A DNA stretch of 64,000 nucleotides from Aristolochia californica. Taxonomy: Eukaryota > Streptophyta > Magnoliopsida > Piperales > Aristolochiaceae. This document shows positions 43,020 through 53,062 of the stretch, in pieces; positions within the stretch are counted from its first letter, which is position 1, and every line of letters starts with the position of its first letter. The notes under the pieces were generated by a model. It was not told the DNA's origin and did no database searches. It worked only from the letters and a program-made list of their open reading frames with translations. The stretch is from positions 27,372,908 to 27,436,907 of the forward strand of contig JARWKL010000002.1 of the NCBI GenBank assembly GCA_029961685.1, written 5' to 3'. Both the position numbers and the translations under genes were made by a program.

Positions 43020-43660
43020 TGTTACAATGTGGGGCCCACCATGGTGCTCGAGCTGGTGGGACCCACCATGAGGACGTACGTCATCAAGAAGAATCCTAGA
43101 GGACATGAGACACCAAGAAGAGTCTTTTCCCAAAGCAAGCACGAGTTAAGGAATCAAGAAGCACAAGCTGAATTGATTTAGAAGACTTGAAGATCAAGTG
43201 GGACCCACAGAGATTTAACGAGCTGGCACTCTTATCAATGTCCACTGGAGAATCATGAGGGGCCCACAAGGATAAGGCCACGAGCTGGCTGATCCCTTAT
43301 AATCTGGTGGGTAATAAAGGACTCCTAGTTCTACTCCTATTAGTCTTCTAGGAGTTCTAGTTTGAATAGACTTACTTATATTGAAGAGTTAGAGTTGGAA
43401 TGTAATTAGGATTGAATGACAAGTTGTATAAAGACTCTACCTCTTCCTCCACTATAAATAGAGGAGTTTTAATTCAGAATTAAGAAAGTCACACATTAAA
43501 TCCCGAGTTGGTTCTCTCTCTCCCTCTCCTTACTTGACGCAGCTCACCCTTTTATTTTTTATTTTTTCTCTTCTCTACCAAGAGTTTTTCTCCCCTTTTC
43601 TTGTTTTTCTTTCTTCTTTGTCTTGTTCGTGATCATGGAAAATGGATTCTAAATTCAACA
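43020..43660 (+). repeat. 5' LTR of copia element
   Basis: Begins TGTTACAATG and ends AAATTCAACA. It matches 47838-48476 over its length with substitutions and one 2-bp indel (GATCAAGTGGG versus GATAGTGGG). A TATA box (CTATAAATAGAGG) lies at 43452-43464. Downstream is a CT-rich stretch (about 43513-43620) that would be the R/U5 leader. The LTR is GGGCCCACC-rich near its 5' end. Confidence 0.96.
43452..43460 (+). promoter_or_regulatory. TATA box in 5' LTR
   Basis: CTATAAATA followed by GAGG, about 200 bp before the LTR end. The same motif is conserved in the 3' LTR (48268-48276) and in the solo LTR (55847-55854), as expected for a U3 core promoter. Activity is inferred. Confidence 0.75.
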
Positions 43661-43672
43661 TGGTATCAGAGC
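43661..43672 (+). promoter_or_regulatory. Primer-binding site (initiator Met tRNA)
   Basis: TGGTATCAGAGC starts immediately after the LTR's terminal CA. This is the standard plant retrotransposon site complementary to the 3' end of tRNA-iMet, where minus-strand DNA synthesis is primed. Confidence 0.95.
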
Positions 43673-44119
43673 AACATATTTAGGATCCCTCGACAAATGA
43701 ATGCTCTAGAGAAGTAATGATCAACACCACTCAAAGAAGGCTCTTGTATGTATGAAGGAAGAACACTTGCCATGAGTTATATGTTCAAATATTTTTTTTT
43801 TATGCTTCTGGTTTTCGTTTTAAGATGATGATTCAAGGATGAATATGTGAATGCTTTCATCTTATTATGTTATTAATAGGCATGCCCCTCTATCTAGAAG
43901 GAGCTATCAAAACTGTTTTATCGGTTTGGAAATTTTGTTTGTCGTGACCAGTCCATACTCAGATTATTGATTTTTTTTTCATGGGATAAGATTTCCATGA
44001 TAATAGAAGATTTCTATTGAGCCTCTTATGAGTGGTTTTCTAGAAAAAAAATTATTTAGCATTGATGCTATATTTACATATACTGAGTTGATTGAAGAAG
44101 TGCTACTTGGTGATATTAT
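43673..44119 (+). other. Copia untranslated leader
   Basis: About 450 bp between the PBS and the first recognisable gag codons. It is AT-rich and has no long open frame. It would hold the packaging/leader region, possibly with a decayed gag start. Nothing else is recognised. Confidence 0.6.
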
Positions 44120-44515
44120 TTGAAGTTTTTTGAAGAACAAGAGCCTATCTTGGCTGATGAGAATATGAATATCAAAGGTGATATACTGAAAATCACCACC
44201 ATACCCTTATGTGGGGTATCAAATTTTATGATTTGGTCCACCTTGGTTAGGAGGTTTCTCATAACCAAAGACCTACTTGGTCACCTCACTACCCGAGGAC
44301 CAACTATTGATGAAGATGATATTTTTTATATGAAATGGCTGAAGAATGATACTTTGGTAATTGGTTGGATGATAAATAGGATGGAAGCACATGTCTCTAG
44401 TAATTTTATTCATCTTGACACTGCTAAATATATTTTGGAGACATGTACTAAACTATATTCAAGCCCTGATAGTCTGCATAGACCCTATAGTGCTGGCAGA
44501 ACAGATGATATTTAA
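44120..44515 (+). pseudogene. Copia gag remnant (capsid N-terminal part)
   Basis: Open frame of 131 codons; the first true ATG in frame is at 44165 (MNIKGDILKI). The peptide has the plant copia gag N-terminal signature in which a short leader is followed by LCGVSNFMIWSTLVRRFL and LLGHL. This corresponds to the start of the Gag capsid domain that assembles virus-like particles. It ends at TAA 44513-44515 just before the zinc-knuckle codons. Intact plant copia Gag usually has some 250-300 residues before the knuckles, so about half of the capsid domain appears to be deleted. Domain assignment is from pattern recognition, with moderate certainty. Confidence 0.75.
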
Positions 44516-44516
44516 A

Positions 44517-44611
44517 TGCACTCATTGTCAATTTCGGGCCACACTATAGACCAGTGCCATTATAGGGCATGCACTTACTGTGGTAGATATGGCCACAATA
44601 AATAAATATGC
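44517..44611 (+). pseudogene. Two Gag CCHC zinc knuckles, frameshifted
   Basis: The first knuckle reads CTHC in one frame (44517-) and GHTIDQC in another (ending 44557), so the CX2CX4HX4C pattern is broken by a frameshift between its second Cys and its His. The second reads CTYCGRYGH then NK-stop-IC (44570-44611), with TAA at 44603-44605 inside it. A further TAA follows at 44612. Zinc knuckles bind genomic RNA for packaging. Two knuckles are visible here, whereas many plant copia Gags have one. Confidence 0.75.
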
Positions 44612-44626
44612 TAAAAGGCTAATGAC

Positions 44627-45118
44627 ATGTCAGAATCAACAAGGGCTAATCAAGCCCTCATTAGTGATGCGCAAGCAAACCATCCCCCAACACCAGCTAC
44701 ACATAAAATTAATATTGATGAAGAGTATGAATTATTTCAGAAAATAAAGACCATGCAAGGGTCTTCTCCTAGCCCCTCTCCCACTACTGCTGCCACTACG
44801 GCTTTAGGTATGCTATATGCCTCCTCTTCATCGTGGATAATTGATTCAGGAGCCTCCGAGCATCTTACAGGTAACAAAACTCTATTACATTCTTTATCTC
44901 TGAGTCTTTCACACAAGTTTGTTACCATAGCTGACGGTTCTCAAACCAAAGTCCAAGGTTCCACTTCTGTCACCCCATCACTTTCACACAATGATATTCT
45001 TTTTGTTCCTTCCTTTCCTTTAAGCATGCTCTCTGTGAGTCATCTTACAAAATATTTTAATTGCACGGTTACTTTCACAACTACTTCATGTGTTTTTCAG
45101 GATCTTATAACGAAGTAG
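44627..45118 (+). pseudogene. Copia aspartic protease region
   Basis: This 163-codon frame follows the knuckles. The catalytic motif is in SSWIIDSGASEHLTG, with the active Asp at residue 73, the classic retropepsin D-S-G of copia Pol. Downstream LFVPSFPLSMLSVSHL is the conserved core that follows the protease active site in plant copia elements. The frame ends at TAG 45116-45118, but the reading continues in the same frame into GPreIntegrase (IGGGHEQGGLYYLD). The stop is therefore a single nonsense change within what was one polyprotein. Confidence 0.9.
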
Positions 45119-45919
45119 GTGATTGGTGGAGGCCATGAACAAGGGGGGCTCTACTACTTGGACGTGCCAAAGGTCAATATGGTGTCTACTATTGATAATG
45201 AGACACGATTATGGCACAATCGGTTGGGACATCCTTCCATACAATCTCTTCATCATATGTTTCCATCTCTTAAGATAAGGTCAGGATTCAGTTGTGAGGT
45301 ATGTCTGTTAAGTAAACATCGAAGGAGTACATACTTTCCTCTTCTAGAAGTCAAAAGTAACATTCCTTTTTCATTGATTCATACTGATGTTTGGTGGCCT
45401 TTGAGTGTCTCTAATATCTCTCAAGCCAAATATTTTATCACTTTTATTGATGATTTCACTTGCACAACTTGGTTGTTTGTTTTTAAGGAGCGTTCTGAGA
45501 TACCATCTATTTTTAAATCTTTTTATGCGATGGTACTCACACAATTTGGTCAGAAGATAAAAATCCTCCAGTCTGATAATGCCAAAGAGTATATTTCAAA
45601 AGACCTTGACTCCTTTCGTCAAGAGAATGGCATTATCCATCAGACATCATGTGCCTACACTCCTCAACAAAACGGTGTTGCTGAACAGAAAAATCGTCAT
45701 ATTCTTGAGGTAGCTTGAGTTTTATTATATGCCATGAAAGTTCCATATTTTTATTGGCCCCATGCTGTCCTTACAACGTGTTTTCTTATAAATCGTTTAC
45801 CATCTACTGTTCGTTGGAATAAATCCCCCTACTCTAAACTTTTACCACTTGATGATCCGTTTGCATTACCATTGAAAGTCTTCGGTTGTCAATGTTTTGT
45901 GCATAATACTTTTACCTAG
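45119..45919 (+). pseudogene. Copia integrase (HHCC and DD35E intact, one stop)
   Basis: Same frame as the protease. The zinc-binding HHCC is complete: LWHNRLGHPS gives His33 and His38, and CEVC gives Cys59 and Cys62 (numbered from 45119). The catalytic triad is complete: Asp90 (IHTDVW), Asp153 (LQSDNAKEY) and Glu189 (QQNGVAEQKNRH), with 35 residues between the last two. An in-frame TGA at 45716-45718 interrupts the chain; it continues as VLLYAMKVPYFYWPHAV and on to KVFGCQCFVH. A frameshift then follows near 45919. The enzyme would insert the cDNA into chromatin; this copy cannot be made whole. Confidence 0.93.
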
Positions 45920-46388
45920 ACACAACAAACTTGACCCTAAATCTATAAACTGTATCTTTTTGGGATACTCTTCAACATAGAAAGGTTATGTTTTTTATAG
46001 TCCCCTTTTGCAATGTTTAGTTGTGTCCAGGGATGTAACATTCTTTGAAGACTCCTCATATTATTCTGATAGCGCTCTACCTGGTATGTCATCAGTACCA
46101 AGTTATCCTCGACCGGTTGTGCCTCGTGATATAGAGATTGTTCAGCCCCCAGAGATAGTGGCCGATACCACACCTGCCGAGTTGTCGGATCCACCAGAGG
46201 TAAGTCCTTCAGCACCAGTTGTTTTTGGTCCTGAATTTGATACTCATCCTATTGCTATAAGAAAAGAACCTCGTTCATGCACTCAACCTTCTACTTCTCA
46301 TCCTATCTCCAATTTTGTGTCTCTTCATCGCCTTTCACCTCTATGTTGTCAGTTTCTTTCTTCTATTTCCTCCATATTTGTTCCATAG
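45920..46388 (+). pseudogene. Integrase C-terminal/linker region, frameshifted
   Basis: After the frameshift the conserved copia segment KLDPKS...CIFLGYSS can be read from about 45930. A TAG follows at about 45979 (KGYVFYSP comes after it). Then comes VVSRDVTFFEDSSYYS, the usual end of the integrase C-terminal block. A proline/serine-rich linker follows up to TAG 46386-46388. This linker normally joins integrase to reverse transcriptase. Confidence 0.8.
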
Positions 46389-47345
46389 TCATATCAGGAG
46401 GCTCTACAACATCCAGGGTGGAAGGCAGCAATCGACGAAGAGATGAAGGCCCTTAATGATAATCACACATGGTCTCTGGTTGGTTGCAAGTGGGTTTATA
46501 CAGTAAAACATAATTCGGATGGGACCATTGCACAACTGAAGGCTCGACTGGTTGCCAAAGGTTACACTCAATGCTATGACATTGATTATGATGAGACATT
46601 TATTATCCTTGGCAGCTAATTCTTCTTGGCCCATATATTAACTGGATGTTAAAAACGCATTTCTCAATGGTGATATCAAAGAAGAGATTTATATGCAACA
46701 ACCACCTAGATATGTGGTTGAGGGGGGAGTCCGTATCTCGCCTTTAAAAATCTCTATATGGGCTAAAGCAATCCCCATGGGCATGGTTTGAGAAATTTAG
46801 TCAAGCCATCATATGGGTAGGTTTATACAGATGCTCTGCAGACCACACAGTCTTTATTGAGAACACATCAAGAGGTAAGGTGATTCTAGCTGTTTATGTT
46901 GATAATATTATTTTAACTGAGAGTGATTTTGAGGGCAGTCAAAAAATAAAAGAAAGAATATGTGCTGAATTCAAGACGAAGGATCTTGGATTACTAAAAT
47001 ATTTTTTGGGGATTGAGGTCTTACAATCCAGACATGGGATTATTCTATCCCAAAGAAAATATGCACTTGATCTACTAGCAGAAACAAGTATGATGGGATG
47101 CAAACCGGTAGACACTCCTATGGATGCAAATACAAAATTATGTGGAGGCACTGGAGAACATGTTGATATTGGCAAATATCAAAGGTTAGAGGGATGACTT
47201 ATTTACCTATGTGTAACGAGGCCAAACATTTCATATGCAGTAACTGTGGTAAGTCAGTACATGTACAAGCCACAACTTAGTCATTGGCAAGGACTTGAGA
47301 GGATACTACATTATCTAAAAGGGGCTCCTCTATAAAAAACATGAT
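46389..47345 (+). pseudogene. Copia reverse transcriptase, broken; YVDD changed to YVDN
   Basis: The N-terminal part reads ALQHPGWKAAIDEEMKAL, then GCKWVYTVKHNSDGT and LKARLVAKGYTQ, and ends at TAA 46617-46619. A short deletion joins WSLV directly to GCKWV. The next part is in another frame (from 46642): LDVKNAFLNGDIKEEIYMQQ. A third frame (from 46880) carries VILAVYVDNIILTES and FKTKDLGLLKYFLGIEV. The second catalytic Asp of the YVDD box is Asn (AAT at 46904-46906), which by itself would abolish polymerase activity. The C-terminal LIYLCVTRPNISYAV and ILHYLKGAP follow an in-frame TGA at 47195-47197. Confidence 0.93.
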
Positions 47346-47837
47346 CACTTCAATGGGGGATTCGCGGATGCAGACTGGGCTGGATCCCCAGATGAAAGAA
47401 AATCTACTTCTGGTTTTTGCACGATGGTTGGAGGAAATCTCGTGACATCCAAAAGAAAAAAACAAAATGTAGTAGCACAATCAAGTGCATAAGCAGAATA
47501 CAGAGCCATGTCATACATTGTAAGTGAACTTTTATGGATAATGTCCCTTCTCATTGAATTGGGATTTTATAAAGAAGCTCCAATGGACCTATACTGTGAT
47601 AACCAAGCAGCAATACATATTGCATCGAATCCAGTCTTCCATGAGAGGACAAAGCACATTGAGGTCGATTGCCACTTTATACGAGAAAAATTCCAAATTG
47701 GTCTCTTATCCCTGAAGCACATCTCATCACAAAATCAAGTTGCAGACATCCTCACCAAACCAATTACTCACAAGATTATGTCTACCATATGTAGCAAGGT
47801 GTTTATGTCGTCTTCTCACCCCCAGCTTGAGGGGGAG
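47346..47837 (+). pseudogene. Copia RNase H and polyprotein C-terminus, one stop
   Basis: GFADADWAGSPDERKSTSGF marks the start of RNase H with its first catalytic Asp. AEYRAM carries the Glu and LYCDNQAAI the next Asp. KHIEVDCHFIREK and VADILTKP complete the domain. A TAA at 47490-47492 interrupts SSA-stop-AEYRAM; otherwise this is the best preserved part of pol. RNase H degrades the RNA template during reverse transcription. The frame runs on into the polypurine tract and 3' LTR without a natural stop in the internal region, as is common in copia elements. Confidence 0.92.
47826..47837 (+). promoter_or_regulatory. Polypurine tract of copia element
   Basis: CTTGAGGGGGAG lies immediately before the 3' LTR start (TGTTACAATG). 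This is the primer site for plus-strand synthesis. The preceding bases TCTCACCCCCAG are nearly the same as those before the polypurine tract of the minus-strand element at 58654. Confidence 0.9.
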
Positions 47838-48476
47838 TGTTACAATGTAGGGCCCACCATGGTGCTCGAGCTGGTGGGACCCACCATGAGGACATAGGTC
47901 ATCAAGAAAAATCCTAGAGGACTTGGGACACCAAGAAGAGTCTTCTCCCAAAGCAAGCACGAGTTAAGGAATCAAGAAGCACAAGCTGAATTGATTTAGA
48001 AGACTTGAAGATAGTGGGACCCACAAAGATCTCACGAGCTGGCACCCTTATCAAGGTGCACTAGAGGATCATGAGGGGCCCACAAGGATAAGGCCACGAG
48101 CTGGCTTGTCCCTTAAAATCTGATGGGTAATAAAGGACTCCTAGTTCTACTTCTATTAGTCTTCTAGGAGTTCTAGTTTGAATAGACTTACTTATATTGA
48201 AGAGTTAGAGTTGGAATGTAATTAGGATTGAATGACAAGTTGTATAAGGACTCTACCTCCTCCTCTACTATAAATAGAGGCAATGTAATTCGGAAGTAAG
48301 AAAGTCACACATTCAATCCCGAGTTGGTTCTCTCTCTCCCTCTCCTTAGTTGATGCAACTCACCCTTTTATTTTTTATTTTTTCTCTAATCTACCGAGAG
48401 CATTCCTCCCCTTTTCTCGTTTTCATTTCTTCTTTCTCTTGTTCTTGATCATGGAAAATGGATCCTAAATTCAACA
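47838..48476 (+). repeat. 3' LTR of copia element
   Basis: Begins TGTTACAATG and ends AAATTCAACA. TATA box CTATAAATA at 48268-48276. It matches the 5' LTR with about 7% hand-counted difference. It is followed by target duplication ATATG (48477-48481). Confidence 0.96.
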
Positions 48477-50295
48477 ATATGCATGTCTGAAACATGTTAA
48501 AGATGCAAATGACCTAATTTTCCAAAAATTTTGAGTAAGAAAAATTGAATTCTCAAGTTAACGTGTGGTGAGATATTTACTAGAGCCAAACAACCCACTT
48601 TTTTCCTATTTACAAAAGCTGACCTAAAAATCATAGATCATCCTAAATGTTTTGATTGATTAATGATGTGTAACGGCTATAATTTTTGTTAGAAATGACT
48701 TATGGTTTGGGAATCAACACTCAGTTGAAAATGCCAACCCCCGAGCGCCCCCCCCCCCCCCCCCCCCCCCCCCCCACTTTTTTTCAATGATTGCAAAACC
48801 TAATATATAAAAAATTAAAAGATTTTAATAGCCTTATAAATCACATATACTTTTTGGAATAATCTCTCTCAGCATTTGTGCATTTCCATTTTGGATGATC
48901 AATTTTTTTTCAGATCCAAATTTGAGTTTTTACTCTCCCATTTTTCTCGTAAATAAAACGATAAGGCAAATAGATCACAACAAAATAAAAATTTTAGAGT
49001 TTATGTATGCTAAAAATTGAAAACTATAATAAATTTATGTGAAGAAAATTATTTCACGCACTTAAAATGCACACCAAAGTTTTGTTATCCATGTTTGGGA
49101 AATTCCACAAGTACAACCCCTAATAGCTTGGTGGAATTTTATAAGAAAGAGATTTCTAACTGATCATAACATGTTTTAAATATGGATATGCATGCCTGAA
49201 ACATGTTGAAGATGCAAATGACTTAATGATCCAAACAATTTGAGTAGGAAAAATTAAATTCTCAAGTTAATGTGCGGTGGGATATTTACAAGAGCCAAAC
49301 AATCGACTTTTTAACTATTCAAAAAAAGCGGGCCTAATAGTCATAGGTCACCGTAAATGTTTTCATCAGTTAATGATGTGTAACGGCTATAATTTTTGTT
49401 AGAAATGACTTATGATTTGGGAGTCAACACTCAGTTAAAAATCCTTAAAAATCTCAGATACTTTTTGGAATTATCTCTCTCAGCATTTGTGCATTTCCAT
49501 TTTGGATGTTCAATTTTTTTTCAAATCCAAACTTAAATTTTCACTCTCCCATTTTTCTCGTAAACAAAAAGATAAGGCAAAAAGTTCTCAACAAAAAGAA
49601 AATTTTAGAGTTTGTGTATGTAAAAAATTGAACATTTTAAGAAATGTAACTGAAGAAAATTATTTAACGCACTAAAAATGAACACCAAAGTTTTGTTATC
49701 CATGTTTTGGAAATACTTCTAGTACAACACCTAATAGCTTGGCGGAATTTGATAAGAAATAGATTTCTAATTGATCCTAACATGTTTTAAAAATGGATAT
49801 GCATGCCTGAAACATGTTGAAGATGCAAATGGCCTAATGATCCAAAAGTTTCAAGGAGTAGAAAAAATTAAATTTTCAAGTTAACATGTGGTGGGATATT
49901 TACCAGAGCCAAACAAACCACTTTTTGCCTATCTACAAAAAGCGGACCTAACAATCATAGGTCATCGTAAATGTTTTGATCGATTAATTATGTGTAACGG
50001 CTATAATATTTGTTAGAAATGACTTATGGTGTGGGAGTCAACACTCAGCTAAAAATGCCTCGCCCCCTCTTTTCCGATGATTGCAAAACCTAATATATAA
50101 AAAAATAAAAGAGTTTACAATCCTTAAAAGTCACAGATACTTTTTGGAATTATCTCTCTCAATATTTGTGCATTTACATTTTGGATGTTCAATTGTTTTT
50201 CAAATCCAAACTTGAGTTTTCACTCTCTTATTTTTCTCGTAAAAAAAAAAGATCAGGCAAATAGATCACAACAAAATGAAAATTTTAGAGTTTAT
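48477..50295 (+). repeat. Satellite array, segment 2
   Basis: About 1.8 kb of the same satellite in the same orientation. It begins with the right target duplication of the copia element and ends with the left target duplication (TTTAT, 50291-50295) of the solo LTR. It contains a 28-C tract at 48748-48775. One monomer lost about 100 bp at 49440, where AGTTAAAAAT joins directly to CCTTAAAAATC. No gene is visible. Confidence 0.96.
48748..48775 (+). repeat. Poly-C tract, ~28 C, in satellite
   Basis: C run at the canonical monomer position, preceded by CCCCCGAGCG, which shows that the tract has been interrupted by point changes on its left side. Confidence 0.85.
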
Positions 50296-50586
50296 TGTTG
50301 GAAGATGAGATCAACCCCAAACTACCAAGGAAGGCCCACATATGTAAGATTATTATAAGATGGGGCACATGACCAAGGAAACCCCAGAAGATGGGCCCAA
50401 GCCCATAAGAAGTAGGACCCACAATGATTACTAAGAGCTGGCATCCTTATCACATCAGTTGGGAGATGAAAAAGGACTCACAAAAGTATCTTTATCTTAG
50501 GGTCACGACCAAGAAGAGTTTTAGTTAAAGTTATATTTGTCTTTTATCACTATTGAGTTACCTAATTATGTTAGGACTTACCTTAA

Positions 50587-50600
50587 GGGGGGGTTAGTGC
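50587..50600 (+). repeat. Left terminal inverted repeat of Harbinger element
   Basis: GGGGGGGTTAGTGC; the reverse complement is at 55760-55773. It is preceded by target duplication TAA. Confidence 0.93.
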
Positions 50601-50650
50601 CCCAAAGTGGATTCTTGAAGATCAAGTCATGTCCAACATGAAGATCATGT

Positions 50651-50667
50651 CATGTCATGTACATGAA
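50651..50667 (+). repeat. Left subterminal inverted repeat (CATGTCATGTACATGAA)
   Basis: Perfect reverse complement of 55670-55686. It lies about 65-100 bp inside each end, in a zone rich in CATGTC/GACATG words. Such subterminal motifs are the usual binding sites for PIF-type transposition proteins; a binding role here is inferred. Confidence 0.85.
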
Positions 50668-50699
50668 GATCAGGTAAGAATTTGTGTTAGTGTTGACGC

Positions 50700-51417
50700 C
50701 TTCATGTATAGGAAAACAGTTTCCAGTGAATAGTGCCCACTAATTAGAAAAACATAAAAAATAAGAGAATCCCTAAACCTGTACAGTACACTTATAATTA
50801 CAACATAATCCTCGAACCCCAAATTGGGTAAAACCATCATTATTACTACACGAGTAACTTATTTAATGTATAATTAAAATATATTAATATATTTATTAAT
50901 TGAATTAGATATGTTATTGTGCATTAATACAGTAATTATGTGAAGCAATGAAAACGCACATGATTAATTATAATATAGCCTAAAAATGAATGTTTTAAGA
51001 GGAAAAATTGATTTAATCATAATTTTAATACACTATATATTTGTACGTAATATTACCACTATTAAATCACTAATATAATACAATAAATAAAAAATAAATA
51101 TAATGAGTAAATAAAGAATTATTATATTAAAAACAAAATATGCGTAGTATTAATTGATAATATATTTCCAAAAAATTAAAATTAATCAATTGATCAAATA
51201 CATATTGTAATTATATTTTATTTATCAGACTTAAATATCTAGTTTAATATAGTAATAAAATTTAATAAATATAATATATAAATAAATATACAACTTTATT
51301 ACTAATGTAATAGAGTTTTATTGTAATAAGCAGTTCGTGATTAGCATTAAAATCATCAAATTACAAGTTTAGTACATAAGAACAACACATGTTCAAATAC
51401 AATAAAAGATACACTCA
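50700..51417. other. Harbinger non-coding AT-rich end
   Basis: About 700 bp between the left terminus and the transposase stop codon. It is strongly AT-rich from about 50860 to 51330, with no open frame or recognised motif. It would include the 3' UTR and polyadenylation region of the minus-strand transposase gene. Confidence 0.6.
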
Positions 51418-52798
51418 TCAGTTATCATTCCACATGCAAGTCGCTATGTCATCTCGAAATTGTGCGGCTCTTGTGGATTCTAATGCACGCTGCCTCCGAA
51501 AGCTTGTTACTTGGGTATCCTCTTCCACAAGACCATCACTATCATCGCTGTCTGTATCGTCCATTGCACGTAATTGAACCCCATCACCTCCTCCACCAAA
51601 CTCATCATCTGAATCATCATCTTCCAAATTAAATATATCATTGTAATCCTCTGTACGTATATAATTGTGCAATATGCAACAAGCAATGACAATTTTTGTC
51701 TGCACCTTAAAAGAAAATGGAGGAGCACCTTTCAATATTTGAAATCGAGCTTTTAAAGCACCAAAAGTTCTCTCAATAGTATTCCGCAAAGACGAGTGTC
51801 TTCGATTGAATAATTCTTTTTCATTCATAGGAATATTATCTCCAAATTCTTGCAAATGATATCGAGTTCCTCGATATGGAGCCAAAAATCCTCGTACATT
51901 TGCATAACCAGCATCGACTAGATAATATTTACCTACAATACCAAATATTTTCTACATTAAATGATTAAAGATAAAATAGATAAAATATTACTGCATAAAA
52001 TATATTATTTACCTTCAGGTACAAATAGTCTATTTCGACGAGTCAATGCGTCCGTCAGTACACGAGAATCAGCTACTGATCCCTCCCATCTAGCTAGTAC
52101 ATAAGTGAATTGCATGTCGAATGTACATGCTACCATCACATTTTGTGAGAGATAACCCTTTCTGTTCCAGAACCTTGGTTGTTCTTCAAGCGGGATGTTT
52201 TCTTTGATATGCGTTCCATCAATAGCCCCAATACGATCCTAATTATATAAGCGGGGCCATTAGTATTGACTAAATTTGTATAGTAATCTAAATAGAGGGC
52301 AAGTGATGCTACCTTGAAGTATGGATAAAACATTGAATTGTTTAAAATCCTCGAGTGTGTGCGTTCTGAAGGCTGTTTGATATAATCAAAGTGAAGTTTG
52401 AGGATAGCATCCAACACCTTGTTGAAATATTTACTTATGGACCAATTCGATCTATCAAACATCTCTGTTGTGACACTATAGGCTTGTTGTTGACCAACAG
52501 TTAGGAGGAAATAGGCAAGTTATTCTTCCACTAAGATGGTCTTTGTCGCTGATAAAAACCCTCTGGTATTAAGTATTGTTGCCAATTTGTGAAATACAGT
52601 TTGATTCATCTTGTAAACTTTTCGAAATTTAATAGGAGATTTATCTAAGGCCTTTTGCAAATACAACGGACCATTCATCCCATAAGAACGTGGTACACCT
52701 CTGTTACTAGGGCATAGATAGTATTTTACTATGACGACAATCATACATGCCAATCCAATCATAATTACATCCATATCTTCATCTGTCATAATATCCAT
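51418..52798 (-). pseudogene. PIF/Harbinger DDE transposase, three exons, one premature stop
   Basis: Spliced model on the minus strand: exons 52798-52313, 52238-52013 and 51932-51418, with GT-AG introns of 74 and 80 bp, giving 408 codons, the usual family length. ATG 52798 is the first in-frame start after a possible acceptor (TTTGCAG). Residues ~50-160 form the N-terminal helix-turn-helix region (RGFLSATKTILVEE, then LAYFLLTVG, then SISKYFNKVLDAIL). The catalytic triad is complete: Asp169 (GAIDGTH), Asp244 (YYLVDAGY) and Glu291 (NTIERTFGALKARF). The C-terminal tail is acidic (EDDDSDDEFGGGG). The sole defect seen is TAA at 52522-52520 (codon 93), between VEE and LAYFL where relatives have Gln; CAA to TAA is a one-base change. 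Transposase cuts the ends and inserts at TWA targets. With the stop this copy is probably non-autonomous. Confidence 0.93.
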
Positions 52799-53062
52799 GA
52801 GAATCTGCAAATTTAAACTTCTAAATAGTCATAAACAAAAATAATAGCTAATCTTTAATCATAACCTATTCATCCAAACTCAATAATCATATTCACATCA
52901 ATACTCATCCACCATATTATCCACATAATATATTAAGACAACAAACATATAAAATAGAAACTTTAACCGTACTGATAAGTCTAGCAATGTTATAATTCAA
53001 ACATCGTCTTTAATACAAAACAATCTTCTCAAAAAAGATATTGTACTTAAAACGCATTACAA

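Larger units (their letters stand above)
43020..48476 (+). mobile_element. Ty1/copia LTR retrotransposon, complete but decayed
   Basis: A 5457-bp element with TG...CA ends and a 5-bp target duplication. The order is 5' LTR (43020-43660), PBS, leader, gag remnant, protease, integrase, reverse transcriptase, RNase H, polypurine tract and 3' LTR (47838-48476). Integrase before RT defines Ty1/copia (Pseudoviridae-like) rather than Ty3/gypsy. The coding part has at least five in-frame stops, several frameshifts and internal deletions, so it cannot make a functional polyprotein. By hand alignment the two LTRs differ at roughly 45-50 of about 640 positions (near 7%), so the insertion is old and the LTRs have diverged since. 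The lineage within copia is not assigned. Confidence 0.97.

Noticed and set aside
43096..43281. 61-codon minus-strand frame in the 5' LTR
   Set aside because: LTR sequence with no coding role. The matching region of the 3' LTR differs by indel.
45943..47960. Several minus-strand frames of 67-90 codons across copia pol
   Set aside because: Antisense shadows of the pol remnant.
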